Of a stretch of 64,000 nucleotides of DNA, positions 8,767 through 18,106 are shown one piece after another. This stretch comes from Sphingorhabdus sp. SMR4y (GTDB taxonomy: Bacteria; Pseudomonadota; Alphaproteobacteria; Sphingomonadales; Sphingomonadaceae), in NCBI RefSeq assembly GCF_002218195.1, contig NZ_CP022336.1, positions 310,001 through 374,000 of the forward strand. The letters run 5' to 3'. The translations under genes and the position numbers were made by a program. Each line of letters opens with the position of its first letter. Position 1 is the first letter of the stretch. Below the pieces are notes generated by a model. That model saw only the letters and a list, made by a program, of their open reading frames with translations. It was not told the origin of the DNA and ran no database searches.

Positions 8767-10098
8767 ATGCGCTTTTCCAAAACTGTCGCGATCTCGACAA
8801 TTGCGTTGAACACCTGCTTGTTGGCACTGGCTTCTGCGCCTGCCGCTGCGCAAAGCGATCAACTTGTCACAACTGCCATGGAGCAATTGAGCGCAGGGAA
8901 GACTGACGCCGCCTATGCCGCTCTCAAGGCTCGCGAAGATGATCGAGCCGGCGAACCGGACTATGATCTTGCTCTGGGGCTGGCCGCACTGGAAAGCGGC
9001 CTGAATGGCGAAGCGATCATCGCATTTCAGCGGATACTGGCGATCCAACCGGACAACGCGCGCGCGCAAGCGGAACTCGCACGCGCCTATGCTGCGGCCG
9101 GCGATATAGACACGGCGCGGGCGGAATTCGCGACGGTTCGCGGCGATCCTTCTATTCCGGATCCGGTGCGCAACCGGATTGACGGGCTGGTCCGGACACT
9201 GGATCAGCAAATTGCCGGTGGCCCATCGGAAATTACCGGCTTTCTCGATGTGGAAGGCGGATATGATAGCAATATCAACACTGCGACCGATGCGATTTCG
9301 ATCACATTACCGCTTTTTGCCTTTCTCGGACCTGCCACGCTTAACGGCGCCGCCCGCGAGCAGGATGCCGGATTCTACCAGATTCAGGGCGGGTTGTCCG
9401 GTTCTACCCCTCTCAGCCGGCAGACACGATTGTTCGCCTCAATTCTGGGCAACTGGCGCGATAATGTCGATACGCGCTTCGTCGACCAGGCATCGGCGGT
9501 CGGTACGGTGGGCATCGCTCATAGTCTGGCCAACGGGGACGTGGTTTCCCTTTCCGGTCAGGGGCAGCGATTCTGGCTCGGTCATAGCGGTTATCGCACC
9601 AGCATTGGCGGAGATATACGCTATACCAAGCGACTATCGGACAACCGCGCCTTGTCGGTCAGCGGGCAATATTTCCGGCTGAATTATGATGGCAATCCAC
9701 TGCAGGATGCAGAGCGTTTCTCCGGCAGTATCACTTATGCCGATGACAAGATTTACGGAGGCGTCGGCGGCGGCAAGGAAGAAACCCGGCGCACCGGAGC
9801 GGACCAGCTCAGCTATGGCTTTTTCAATGCCCAGATTGGCGGCGAATTCGATCTGGGCCCGAAAACGGCGCTTATCGCCGGTGCCAGCGTAGAACATCGC
9901 AACTATGATGCCAGTGACCCGCTGTTTCTCAAAGGTCGCAGGGATACGCAATATGACGCTTCGCTGGGAGTCCGGTACAAATTCACCGATGCTCTGAGCG
10001 TCCGACCTCGTGCCACCTATACCCGCAACGACAGCAATATCGGCCTCTACGACTATGATCGCTGGACCGCCTCGATAGGCCTGCGCCTGAGCTTCTAA
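8767..10098 (+). CDS. SLAM-like outer-membrane protein (TPR plus DUF560-type barrel)
   Basis: The 443-residue protein has a signal peptide ending in ASAPAAAQ, then a TPR-like periplasmic domain (about residues 35-150, e.g. NARAQAELARAYAAAGDIDTARAEF). A beta-barrel of about 290 residues follows and ends in SIGLRLSF with a terminal Phe. The junction motif GYDSNINTATD is typical of surface lipoprotein assembly modifier (SLAM) and related DUF560 proteins. SLAM proteins move TbpB-like proteins across the outer membrane in Neisseria. Only 29 bases separate it from the next gene, whose product contains TbpB-like repeats, so that product is its likely client. The client relation is inferred; the TPR-barrel architecture is visible. 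Confidence 0.8.
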   Translation: MRFSKTVAISTIALNTCLLALASAPAAAQSDQLVTTAMEQLSAGKTDAAYAALKAREDDRAGEPDYDLALGLAALESGLNGEAIIAFQRILAIQPDNARAQAELARAYAAAGDIDTARAEFATVRGDPSIPDPVRNRIDGLVRTLDQQIAGGPSEITGFLDVEGGYDSNINTATDAISITLPLFAFLGPATLNGAAREQDAGFYQIQGGLSGSTPLSRQTRLFASILGNWRDNVDTRFVDQASAVGTVGIAHSLANGDVVSLSGQGQRFWLGHSGYRTSIGGDIRYTKRLSDNRALSVSGQYFRLNYDGNPLQDAERFSGSITYADDKIYGGVGGGKEETRRTGADQLSYGFFNAQIGGEFDLGPKTALIAGASVEHRNYDASDPLFLKGRRDTQYDASLGVRYKFTDALSVRPRATYTRNDSNIGLYDYDRWTASIGLRLSF

Positions 10099-10127
10099 TT
10101 TTAACAGAATTTTTCGGGAGACATATC

Positions 10128-13100
10128 ATGACCCATGACAATCAGAGAAATACCAGCTTGCTTACCGACGCTAAACTGGCTGGTGCCAGCGCCCTGGTGA
10201 CGACCCTCGCGGCCTTGCTCATCCCCTGTTCCCCGGTGTGGAGTGCGGAAATGGTTTTTGCTTCCGCCAGTGCCGGTAATCCATCGGCGCACAACGGAGG
10301 AGGCGAGCAACAAATTCCATCAGGCACAGTGCAACTGAAGCTTGATGACGGGACCATGATAAGCATCGTCGGCCCTGCCAGCTATTCGATTGATGCCAAT
10401 GGTCAACTGAAAATAGCCAGCGGCGGTTTTACCGCCTCCGCCGCCAAGGGGGCGACTCCCATGCCGATCCTGGCGGGGAATGGCAGCCAGCTTTCGTTAC
10501 GGTCCGGCAGCAGTGGCAGCGGAAAAATAGCCGCTGACGGAAGCTTTTCCGGCTTTGTGCTGTCCGGCTCGATGCAAATCAGCAGCAACGGCCGCAGCCG
10601 CAATTTCAGTGCCGGCAATGCGTTTCGCGCCAGCGCCGGATCGGGGCCTTCCGCTGTGGTGACCGCCGGCGTCCAACCCAATCGCAGCGGCGGACGAACG
10701 GCTCTGCAGCAGATCCAGCAGGCCCAGACAACAGCAGGCCAATATCTTGCATACGCCAGCCAGACCAACCCGACATCACTCGGATTCGCCGGCGTCTCGC
10801 AAACCCAGAATTTTACACCCGGAACATTGCAGTCCGCGACAACGCCAAGCCAGTTTCAGGCGCTTGTCCAAGCCCAGACTGGAGCGATCGACCCAGCGCT
10901 GGCCGTGCAGATCATTCTCGATATTCTGACCGCTAGCGGAAACGGCAGTCTTGGCTCCTATAGCGGGCTGACACCCGCCCAGATCGAGGCCTTTTTGCTC
11001 AATCTGCAAACCTATGGCGTGCCATCGGCCATTTCCCAGTTCCAGCTGGAAGAATTTCTGCGGGCGCTGGGGGCTGCCGGCTACACGATCACCGGTATCA
11101 CCGGCAGTGGTCCGAGCTTCGGCTCGCTGGCAGACCTGCTGGCGCTGGTTGCTGCCGGCGGTACGATCCCGCCGGGCGACCCGACGGTGCAGGCGTTGAT
11201 CGATATTCTGTTCGCCAACGCCTTCCCGGCGGGTCTCGATCCGGACGAACTGGCACGTCTGTTCAGACTGGCCGGATACTCGGTTCCGCCGCAATTTGGC
11301 GGTAACACGGGTGGTGGCACGCCGACGCCGTCGCCGACGCCCACACCGCCTCCGGTGTTGGCTGATTCAGACGGGCTCCGGCCGGATGACAGCCGCAGCG
11401 ATATCAATCTCGCTTTTGCCAAAATCACGGAAACCGGCCAGGACAGTCAGGTCACCCTGATTTTTGAAGCCGATGAATTTGTCGGCTACCGGCTCCGCAG
11501 TGGTTTTGAAATCAGGTTTGCCGATCGCGATGAAGTCGAGAAAGGCGGGGATCAGGGTATCATCGGCTGGTCACGCCTCGCCGGCGGGACAAAGGTTCTG
11601 GGCGCACAGCGCGGTCCCGACAGCGGCGACCATTTTGTCTATGGCGTGCCGATGATCAATCCGCCATCGGGCGGTCTGCTGACCTATGATCTGATCGGCT
11701 ATACCAGTCCGACACTGCGCGACGACAGCATCGCAGCTGGCGGGTTTGACGGAAAATTGTCGGTCAACTTCGGCACTGCGCAGATATTGGCAGGGCTCGA
11801 AGCGACCATCTCCATATCCGACTCCGTCTATCAGGTGTCATCGGCAGGCGGCGTGCTGGCACCGAGTATCGCTGTGCTCAGCGATGGCCGGTTCAACGGG
11901 ACCATCGATCTGGAGGACGGCCTGGGTATCGCCTGCAGCGTCGGGGACTGCCGCTTTGTCTATAACGGGTTCCTCGCCGGCGACGGCGCCAGCCATGCGG
12001 GCTTTGCCTACACAATTCGCGATGATGCGCAGAATGTCTTCAAGTGGATCGATGGCAGCGCCGCCTTCGCCAAAGGAGAAAATACGGGCGGGACGCCCAA
12101 TCCGATCACCAAGACTTTCCGTGGGGCTAAAATCGACGAGACTTTCGAGCAACCGGGCGAAGGCGATTTCGCCTCGGCGATCGGCGTATCGGAAAATTTC
12201 CTGACCAGGGGCGAAATCGTCGCTGACGAGGGACGGGCTTTCCGGATAACCGGTTATGACGATGGAAGCACCGGTAACAGGTCGGCGCTGTCAGAAGTCA
12301 GAGTTCAGGGTGGCGTAGGAGATTCCTTCCGGAGCATCGGTACGGCTAAAAATATCGACAATGGCGGACTCGGCGATGTGCTGGGCTGGACCCGCTGGGC
12401 AGATGGCGAATATGATAATATCAAGGGGGGCAAGCGGGTGCTGTCCGGCAGTGAATCCATCCATTATATTTACGGAGAACGCACAACCGGCACTTTGCCG
12501 ACCGGTCGCGCGGAATATGCCGTAGGTGGCGGGACACGCCCAACCCGGGTGGATGGACTGGGTGACCCGGGAACGTTCGAGGGCGAGATTGCGATTGATT
12601 TCGCGACCCTGAAAATGGGTTGGGACACGATCATCGGCATGGGCAATGACCGGTTCAACTTTCTCTCTGCCGGTGGTCTCGACGATCTGTCGATCACAGT
12701 CGCCAATGCCGGTAATGGTGTCTTTAATTTTGCCGGTGACGGAACAGTCATTTCCGAGCTTGGTCGCTGTGAAGGATGTACGGGTTCGGCGAGCGGCTTC
12801 CTGAGCGGCAAGGACGGCCGCTATATCGGCTTCAGCTATGAAATCGGGACCGTCGATTTTGGTGCCATTCATGGCGTGGCCGGCTTCGAACGCGCCGATC
12901 TGGAAGATGTACCGGAAGAGATCACTCGCAACGAGCAAGTCATCAACGGGCGCGGCAATCGGATCCAGACGATAGGGTTTACCGATGGCCGGCTGGGCGA
13001 ATATCGAGGCCTGGGCGGTGTGTCCGGCGTTCGTGACACAGCCGAGAATGTTGATTTTGGCAGCGCTGCGGACGGTGTTATCAACTGGACCCGCTGGACG

Positions 13101-13835
13101 AATGGCACAGCGACGCTGTCAGACGCAAATGGCGCCAGAAACTTCGACTATCCTGAAAATGGCGGTGTGCATTTTGTTTATGGCAGCGCCGCCACAAATC
13201 TCCCGACCACCGGGACCATCGCTTATGATCTGGTGGGCTCCACGGCACCGACATTACGGGACGGATCACAAACGCCCGGGACCTTTGCCGGGCAGTTGGC
13301 CATCGCTTTTGGCGGCACGCCAAAGGTCGGACTGGAGTTTGAAGTGGGTATCGGCGGTTCGACCTATGGGATAGCCACAGAGGGGGGCGTAGCGGGTGCC
13401 GCTACCGACGGTCTGGTGATCTTTACCGATACCAGCACGGGCTTTGCCAATCACACGTTTGCCAGCTTCAACGTCCCCGTTTCCGGTGATGGTCCCGTCT
13501 GTGCCAGCGGATGTCGCGCAACCATTGACGGATTTCTCGCCGGCGATGGAGCGAGCCATGTCGGAGTCAATTATACGTTCGGCAGTTCCGGACAGTTAGT
13601 CGAAGGGGCCGCCGCATTCGGCAAGTCCGCAGCGGCTGCAACCGCAAGCCAGGTTGTTGGCAGCGACTGGTCCGCATGGACCGGCGTCAATGGCAAGATC
13701 ATCCCGGGGATCGGTGATGCCAAGAGTATCGGCATTGCGCCGCGCAACGGCAGGCGGCTGGAAACCGGTCTCAATCCTGCGGACGGCATCGCCGCTATCA
13801 GGGAACGGCTCGGCCCGAACTTTTCGTTCCACTAG
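10128..13835 (+). CDS. Large exported FecR-domain protein with three TbpB-like barrel repeats
   Basis: The 1235-residue protein follows CGGGAGA. A signal region ends near PCSPVWSAEM. There is no lipobox Cys, so it is probably not a lipoprotein. A FecR domain follows (GTVQLKLDDGTMISIVGPASYSI, about residues 60-150), then an Ala/Gly/Gln-rich region and a TPTPSPTPTPPP linker near residue 405. Three repeats of about 230 residues follow. Each has G/N-W-[ST]-R (about 478, 751, 984), HFVYG or IHYIYG, YDLxGxTxPTLRD or its relic, a GxFxGxL strand, a Cys pair, then GFLAGDGASH or its relic (about 615, 891, 1134). These features resemble the TbpB handle/barrel domains. It is probably the client of the SLAM-like gene upstream. 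Ligand and surface location are unknown. Confidence 0.75.
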   Translation: MTHDNQRNTSLLTDAKLAGASALVTTLAALLIPCSPVWSAEMVFASASAGNPSAHNGGGEQQIPSGTVQLKLDDGTMISIVGPASYSIDANGQLKIASGGFTASAAKGATPMPILAGNGSQLSLRSGSSGSGKIAADGSFSGFVLSGSMQISSNGRSRNFSAGNAFRASAGSGPSAVVTAGVQPNRSGGRTALQQIQQAQTTAGQYLAYASQTNPTSLGFAGVSQTQNFTPGTLQSATTPSQFQALVQAQTGAIDPALAVQIILDILTASGNGSLGSYSGLTPAQIEAFLLNLQTYGVPSAISQFQLEEFLRALGAAGYTITGITGSGPSFGSLADLLALVAAGGTIPPGDPTVQALIDILFANAFPAGLDPDELARLFRLAGYSVPPQFGGNTGGGTPTPSPTPTPPPVLADSDGLRPDDSRSDINLAFAKITETGQDSQVTLIFEADEFVGYRLRSGFEIRFADRDEVEKGGDQGIIGWSRLAGGTKVLGAQRGPDSGDHFVYGVPMINPPSGGLLTYDLIGYTSPTLRDDSIAAGGFDGKLSVNFGTAQILAGLEATISISDSVYQVSSAGGVLAPSIAVLSDGRFNGTIDLEDGLGIACSVGDCRFVYNGFLAGDGASHAGFAYTIRDDAQNVFKWIDGSAAFAKGENTGGTPNPITKTFRGAKIDETFEQPGEGDFASAIGVSENFLTRGEIVADEGRAFRITGYDDGSTGNRSALSEVRVQGGVGDSFRSIGTAKNIDNGGLGDVLGWTRWADGEYDNIKGGKRVLSGSESIHYIYGERTTGTLPTGRAEYAVGGGTRPTRVDGLGDPGTFEGEIAIDFATLKMGWDTIIGMGNDRFNFLSAGGLDDLSITVANAGNGVFNFAGDGTVISELGRCEGCTGSASGFLSGKDGRYIGFSYEIGTVDFGAIHGVAGFERADLEDVPEEITRNEQVINGRGNRIQTIGFTDGRLGEYRGLGGVSGVRDTAENVDFGSAADGVINWTRWTNGTATLSDANGARNFDYPENGGVHFVYGSAATNLPTTGTIAYDLVGSTAPTLRDGSQTPGTFAGQLAIAFGGTPKVGLEFEVGIGGSTYGIATEGGVAGAATDGLVIFTDTSTGFANHTFASFNVPVSGDGPVCASGCRATIDGFLAGDGASHVGVNYTFGSSGQLVEGAAAFGKSAAAATASQVVGSDWSAWTGVNGKIIPGIGDAKSIGIAPRNGRRLETGLNPADGIAAIRERLGPNFSFH

Positions 13836-13846
13836 ATGTCAGGATC

Positions 13847-13899
13847 ACCGGGTCCGGCTGGCTCTTCCGCGTTCCGGTGGAGGCCAGGCCAGACCCGGT
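13847..13899 (+). terminator. Possible intercistronic hairpin after the FecR-domain gene
   Basis: ACCGGGTC (13847-13854) pairs with GACCCGGT (13892-13899). Additional GGC/GCC pairing lies inside, and a short T-rich tail (TTTCTG) follows. It lies 12 bases after the stop of the FecR-domain gene. It may be a weak terminator or a processing hairpin. Confidence 0.35.
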
Positions 13900-13919
13900 T
13901 TCTGCTGTTGCTCGCTGAA

Positions 13920-13957
13920 TCTAACAGCGTCTGTCATGTCTCTAACAATATCTGTAA
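13920..13957. promoter_or_regulatory. Tandem direct-repeat operator upstream of the SH3-domain gene
   Basis: TCTAACAGCGTCTGTCA (13920-13936) and TCTAACAATATCTGTAA (13941-13957) are 21 bases apart, that is, two helical turns. The four half-sites CTAACA, CTGTCA, CTAACA and CTGTAA start at 13921, 13931, 13942 and 13952. This is the best copy of a motif also found before the SLAM-like operon and in the CHAT/response-regulator intergenic region. It resembles a PhoB-type box. Confidence 0.55.
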
Positions 13958-14020
13958 CTGGCAAAAGAGCTGGCTTCCGGCCAGTTTCGCTTTGCACACA
14001 GAGCAAGGGGAATGGAAATC

Positions 14021-14920
14021 ATGACAAAATTCAAACCAGTTTCAGCGATCAAGGCAGTGACCGCTATTGCGTCGATTGTTGCTTTGACAGCGCCGGTCGC
14101 TGCGAAAGACAAAAACGTCGAAGTGGTCAAATGCGATGCTTCCTATGGCACGATCGCGATTACCGATGGCGACACCCAGGGCTGGAACAAATTCGGCCTG
14201 TCCAGTCCGCGTGGCATGCTCGGTGCGATCGTTCAGGAATCGGGGTGCTTCACTCTTCACACGGGAGCTGACGGTCAGCCGACCGATTATCTGCTTTCCG
14301 CGATCGCGGGATCGCAGGAAGAAGTTGACCAGACGATGAATGTTGCCAAGACGGCACTGACCGAGGGACTGGTCCGGTCCGGTGCGGCCACCACGGTTCT
14401 CAGCAAGGTTCCGATGGGCGGCGCGCTGGTTGGCATGTTCGGTGGCCTCGGTGGCAAAAAGAAGACGATTACAGCGGGTCTCCGGTTAATGAATCCGGCC
14501 AATGGACAAACGCTGATCGCCGGCAGCGGACAAAGCAAGAAATCAACCATCAAGATTCTGGGCAGGAGCGACTGGGTCGCAGCCAGTCAGGGGCAGTTCG
14601 GTCAATATGGCAGTTCGAAAGATGGCAAGATGGTCACCAGCGCCTTCATTGAGGCTTTCAACGGCCTGGCTTCGCAGGCCGGAGCTCTCGCAACCGTGCA
14701 GCAAGCCGCGACCGCCGCTGCGCCTGCAGCCTCCAGCGCCAGCTACACGGTAGCCGTAGAGACAAAGATGCTGGCCAGTGCTTCAGCCAACGCTCCGGAA
14801 GTCCGGTCCCTGCGTGCGGATACCGAACTGCTGCCGACCGGCAACAAGACCGGTCTGTTTGTCGAAGTCACCGACAATTACGGCACGAAAGGATGGGTTT
14901 CAGTCGAAGACCTGCGCTAA
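14021..14920 (+). CDS. Exported SH3-domain protein with CsgG-like N-terminal region
   Basis: The ATG at 14021 is preferred because AAGGGG lies ten bases upstream; the ATG at 14012 is too close to that site. The 299-residue product has a signal peptide (VTAIASIVALTAPVAA). The middle region contains MTSAFIEAFNGLASQAGAL and regular alanine/glycine helices reminiscent of CsgG/HfaB-type secretion proteins, but without the lipobox. An Ala-rich linker leads to a C-terminal bacterial SH3 domain (about 235-299: VETKMLASASANAPEVRSL..NYGTKGWVSVEDL). SH3 domains of this type often bind peptidoglycan. It is convergent with the CHAT gene and has the clearest copy of the regulon motif upstream. Confidence 0.65.
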   Translation: MTKFKPVSAIKAVTAIASIVALTAPVAAKDKNVEVVKCDASYGTIAITDGDTQGWNKFGLSSPRGMLGAIVQESGCFTLHTGADGQPTDYLLSAIAGSQEEVDQTMNVAKTALTEGLVRSGAATTVLSKVPMGGALVGMFGGLGGKKKTITAGLRLMNPANGQTLIAGSGQSKKSTIKILGRSDWVAASQGQFGQYGSSKDGKMVTSAFIEAFNGLASQAGALATVQQAATAAAPAASSASYTVAVETKMLASASANAPEVRSLRADTELLPTGNKTGLFVEVTDNYGTKGWVSVEDLR

Positions 14921-14953
14921 TGCGACCCGAGCGCGGGAATATCGCTGATTGGG

Positions 14954-14984
14954 AAGGGCGTCCTCCACCCCGGAGGGCGCCCTT
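14954..14984. terminator. Bidirectional hairpin terminator between SH3 and CHAT genes
   Basis: A GC-rich stem, AAGGGCGTCCTCC paired with GGAGGGCGCCCTT (one mismatch), has a 5-base loop and is followed by TTTCGTTCTGTTTCT. It sits between two convergent genes that end at 14920 (+) and 14996 (-), so it can serve both. Confidence 0.8.
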
Positions 14985-14995
14985 TCGTTCTGTTT

Positions 14996-17893
14996 CTAGT
15001 CTCCGATCAGGATGAACGGGGCCCACACGGCCGGATGCGATGCTCCGGGAACAGTCGGATCATTCATCAGATCGAGTTGTGCCTGTCGCAAGGCCTCGGC
15101 GCGGCTCTTTCCGCCGGCGGCATTGCTCACCGTGTCTACCGTCAGTCTGGCCGCGGCATCGTCGCGGACGCGCCAATGCGAGAGAAGCAGCGATCTGGCA
15201 CCGGCATAGGCGAATGATTTGGCCAGGCCGGAATAGGTCGGCGTTCCGACGCCGGAACCCGCCGCCGAATTGCAGGCTGACAGGATCACCCAGTCGGCGT
15301 CGAGCCGTAACTGGCCGATTTCCGAAGCTGTCAGCAGACCATCATCGGTCCCGTCGTCGGTCTGCGGAGGGGTGAATACCAGAGCGGGCTCTCCCAATCC
15401 CCGCAATTCTCCGTTGACCAGTCCGTGCGTCGCAAAGGCCAGAACAGAATAGGGCCGGAGATCCATGGTCTTGATCAGCGCTTCGGTCGCCGCATTGCCG
15501 GTGATGACCCTGGAATGATTTCGGCCTAGCGCATCCCCGATCTTTGTCAGTTCGAGCGTGGCGGACGGCAAGCTGGGAAGGTCGCGCACTTCGCTGATAT
15601 CGACATTTCCGCTTCGCAACAGACTGGCGACGACCACCGGCTCGCCCTTGGCACCGGAAAGGGCGGGCGCGCCAAATCCTGCAAAACGGATTTCCCGGTC
15701 CCGTGCGGCCGGGGGCTGCACAAGGTCAGCCACGCTCATGGGATTGCTGACAGCGAAACGCTTGATCAGCCAGGCGATATCCGCATCGGCGGTCCGCTCG
15801 GTTACCGGTTCCGTGATCAATAGCGAAGCGGGAAGCGCCGCCAGAATGCCGGAGCTGATCAGGTGGATTTCATGCTCGTCCCGCAAAAGCTTTTCCACCC
15901 CGGAAGGAACATAATAGCGATAAAGGGCATGTGCGCTTTCGACCGCGAAAGGCGAGGGCGGTCCGTCCATCTGCGAAACGCTGTTCCGGATATCCCGGAC
16001 CCATTGATTGAGTTGCCCCGGCCTGACCGTCGTTTTCTGCCACACATAGTCATTCTTTGTGACGGCTGCGACATAGACGCCATCCAGTGCGGGTGTGACC
16101 ATCAGGAGAGGCGCGGATTTTAGCGCGGACTGCAATGCGCCAAGGGCGACCGGCTCGGGTTTGGCCAGAGACCAATATTCGGGGAGCGCGGTTTCGATCC
16201 TCGCGGATAATTCGGCAATGGCTGCACTATTCTCCTCCCGTTCGCGAAGAAGGGCAGCTTGTTTCGGCTTGTCACCTTCGGTCGTCGCCTTGGTGAAGCT
16301 GGCATCAATTTTCTTGCCGTTCTGCACCAGATCCTGAAGCTGTCGGACCTCGTCCCCCAATCCGGCTTTCTCGGCCACGGACCGGGCCGTCAAACTGCCT
16401 GAGATGCTGCTCAGATCGGCGAACTGGGCGAGTTGCATGGCGTCGAAACTCTCCGCCATATTCTTTTCGCGCGCCATGATACCGGCAAATCTTGCAAACT
16501 GGTCGGTAAGGCCGGTGTCATCCGCAAAATATTCCTCAATTGATACCGCGCGATCCAGTATTTTGCGGCGGACAGCCCGATATGCGGCAATCGCTTCCGA
16601 TGACTTGTTGTCCGGATGCCCGAACGCGTTGGCCAACTCGGTACGCATCACGGCAAATTTGAATTTTTCTGCGACCGGGAATTTGGCAATCACATCCTCT
16701 TGTGTTGCGATCTCGGTCATGATCGACTGCGCTGCATCGTAATTTTCGTTGAGCAGATGGTTGTTGACCAGTTCCAGACGCAATTCGGCGACCGCTGGAT
16801 GATTGTCCGAAAGCGCGGAAAGGGTCGCCGCCAGCGCTTTTTCCAGATAGGTCTGGCCTTGCTCCAGCTGCCCCAGCCGGGTGCTGAGCAGCCCGGCCTT
16901 GGCAAGGCTATTGCCGGTATATCGGCTCTGACTGTTGCCGGGACTGCTCTCGAAAATGCGCGCTGCCTCGTCGAACATGGCCACCTGATCCAGACTGGGC
17001 TCTGTTTTCGCCAGACAGTCGGCCAGATTGGTCAGCGTTATAGCCGTATCGCGCTTGTCGCGTCCCAGAATTTCAGTGCGCAGGTCCAGCGCCCGACGCA
17101 GCAGCGGGATTGCCTCTCCGCAGCGACCTGCGCTGCTCAGGGCAGAGCCCAGATTATTCAATGCCCCGGCATAAACGGAATGGCGCTCACCAAGCCGATC
17201 CTCGGCATATTGGGTGGCCAGGCGGTTTTCCTTGAGCGACAGTTCGGTGTCGCCGGTGGCGTTGACCACTGCGGCAAGCGACATCCAGTAGGTCACGGCC
17301 AGCGTATTGTCGGCATCGGTGGGATTCTCGATCACCCGCGCGATATCGACCGCTTGTCGGATTTCAGTCACCGCAGATTGATAGTCGCCCAGCCGGTATT
17401 TGGTGCTACCGATATTGAACAGGGCTGCCGCGTAGCCGGAGCTTTCCATCCCCTCGGTTTCCCGCCGGATATCCAGAACTTTCTGCTGAATCGAAAGTGC
17501 TTCTTCGGCTTTTCCGGTCATGCTCAGAACGACACTGATATTGTTCAGTATCGAAATCATCTGTTTGTGGGTGTGCAGATTGTCCGCGTCGAGCAGAGCT
17601 TCCGCTGTTCGAAAATTGGCGAGGCTTTGCTCAAAGTCCTGAAGATAGAAATAGGCACCGCCGAGTGCGCCAAACGCTGCCGCTCGGGCAAGCGTGCCGA
17701 CCTCATCGCCGGATTCCGACGCCTCCAGCATCGCCTTGATTTCCTTGATCGCAACATTGGGTTGCCGTGAAACATCGCGATCGACCAGTGCGGTCATTCT
17801 GTCATTGAGGGTCACGTCATCGTTTGCTTGCGCGATACCGGACAATGAACCGGCGGACAGCAGTAAAGCCACTTTCCAATATCTGAATGCCAT
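14996..17893 (-). CDS. Exported TPR-CHAT domain protein (caspase-like peptidase fold)
   Basis: The 966-residue protein starts at the ATG at 17893. The upstream TTG is too close to the GGAAGAG site. A signal peptide (VALLLSAGSLSGIAQA) indicates export. Residues of about 40-430 carry many TPR-like repeats. The C-terminal part of about 340 residues is a CHAT domain with the catalytic-type His823 in FATHGLVNGE and Cys874 in VILSACNSAAG. CHAT proteins are separase/caspase-like peptidases, and cytoplasmic members act in defence and signalling. A secreted version beside a two-component system, SH3 protein and SLAM-like protein suggests envelope proteolysis or sensing. The substrate is unknown. Confidence 0.85.
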   Translation of the reverse strand: MAFRYWKVALLLSAGSLSGIAQANDDVTLNDRMTALVDRDVSRQPNVAIKEIKAMLEASESGDEVGTLARAAAFGALGGAYFYLQDFEQSLANFRTAEALLDADNLHTHKQMISILNNISVVLSMTGKAEEALSIQQKVLDIRRETEGMESSGYAAALFNIGSTKYRLGDYQSAVTEIRQAVDIARVIENPTDADNTLAVTYWMSLAAVVNATGDTELSLKENRLATQYAEDRLGERHSVYAGALNNLGSALSSAGRCGEAIPLLRRALDLRTEILGRDKRDTAITLTNLADCLAKTEPSLDQVAMFDEAARIFESSPGNSQSRYTGNSLAKAGLLSTRLGQLEQGQTYLEKALAATLSALSDNHPAVAELRLELVNNHLLNENYDAAQSIMTEIATQEDVIAKFPVAEKFKFAVMRTELANAFGHPDNKSSEAIAAYRAVRRKILDRAVSIEEYFADDTGLTDQFARFAGIMAREKNMAESFDAMQLAQFADLSSISGSLTARSVAEKAGLGDEVRQLQDLVQNGKKIDASFTKATTEGDKPKQAALLREREENSAAIAELSARIETALPEYWSLAKPEPVALGALQSALKSAPLLMVTPALDGVYVAAVTKNDYVWQKTTVRPGQLNQWVRDIRNSVSQMDGPPSPFAVESAHALYRYYVPSGVEKLLRDEHEIHLISSGILAALPASLLITEPVTERTADADIAWLIKRFAVSNPMSVADLVQPPAARDREIRFAGFGAPALSGAKGEPVVVASLLRSGNVDISEVRDLPSLPSATLELTKIGDALGRNHSRVITGNAATEALIKTMDLRPYSVLAFATHGLVNGELRGLGEPALVFTPPQTDDGTDDGLLTASEIGQLRLDADWVILSACNSAAGSGVGTPTYSGLAKSFAYAGARSLLLSHWRVRDDAAARLTVDTVSNAAGGKSRAEALRQAQLDLMNDPTVPGASHPAVWAPFILIGD

Positions 17894-18017
17894 TTCGTGC
17901 AATCTCTTCCAACAATGCTGATTATCGCCTGGCCATTGCTGGCAAAGTCGAAACCGGTGTGCGCCCAGTCAATTCTATGAAAGAAATTACATGTTTGCAA
18001 ACTGTTGATGGCGCTTT

Positions 18018-18055
18018 TCTAACAGCATTTGTCACTGCTCCATCTTGAGTTGATG
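18018..18055. promoter_or_regulatory. Regulon motif in the CHAT / response-regulator intergenic region
   Basis: TCTAACAGCATTTGTCA (18018-18034) differs at two positions from the site at 13920-13936. A degenerate second unit, TCCATCTTGAGTTGATG, starts exactly 21 bases later. It lies between the divergent CHAT gene and the two-component operon, so it could control both and allow autoregulation. Confidence 0.5.
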
Positions 18056-18106
18056 ATGCTATGGGCCTAGCTATGATTCAACCATATATGAAAATGAGCC
18101 AAATCC

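Noticed and set aside
16616-17770. Plus-strand frame of 384 codons over the CHAT gene
   Set aside because: It is a shadow of the GC-rich codon pattern; the minus strand encodes a clear TPR-CHAT protein.
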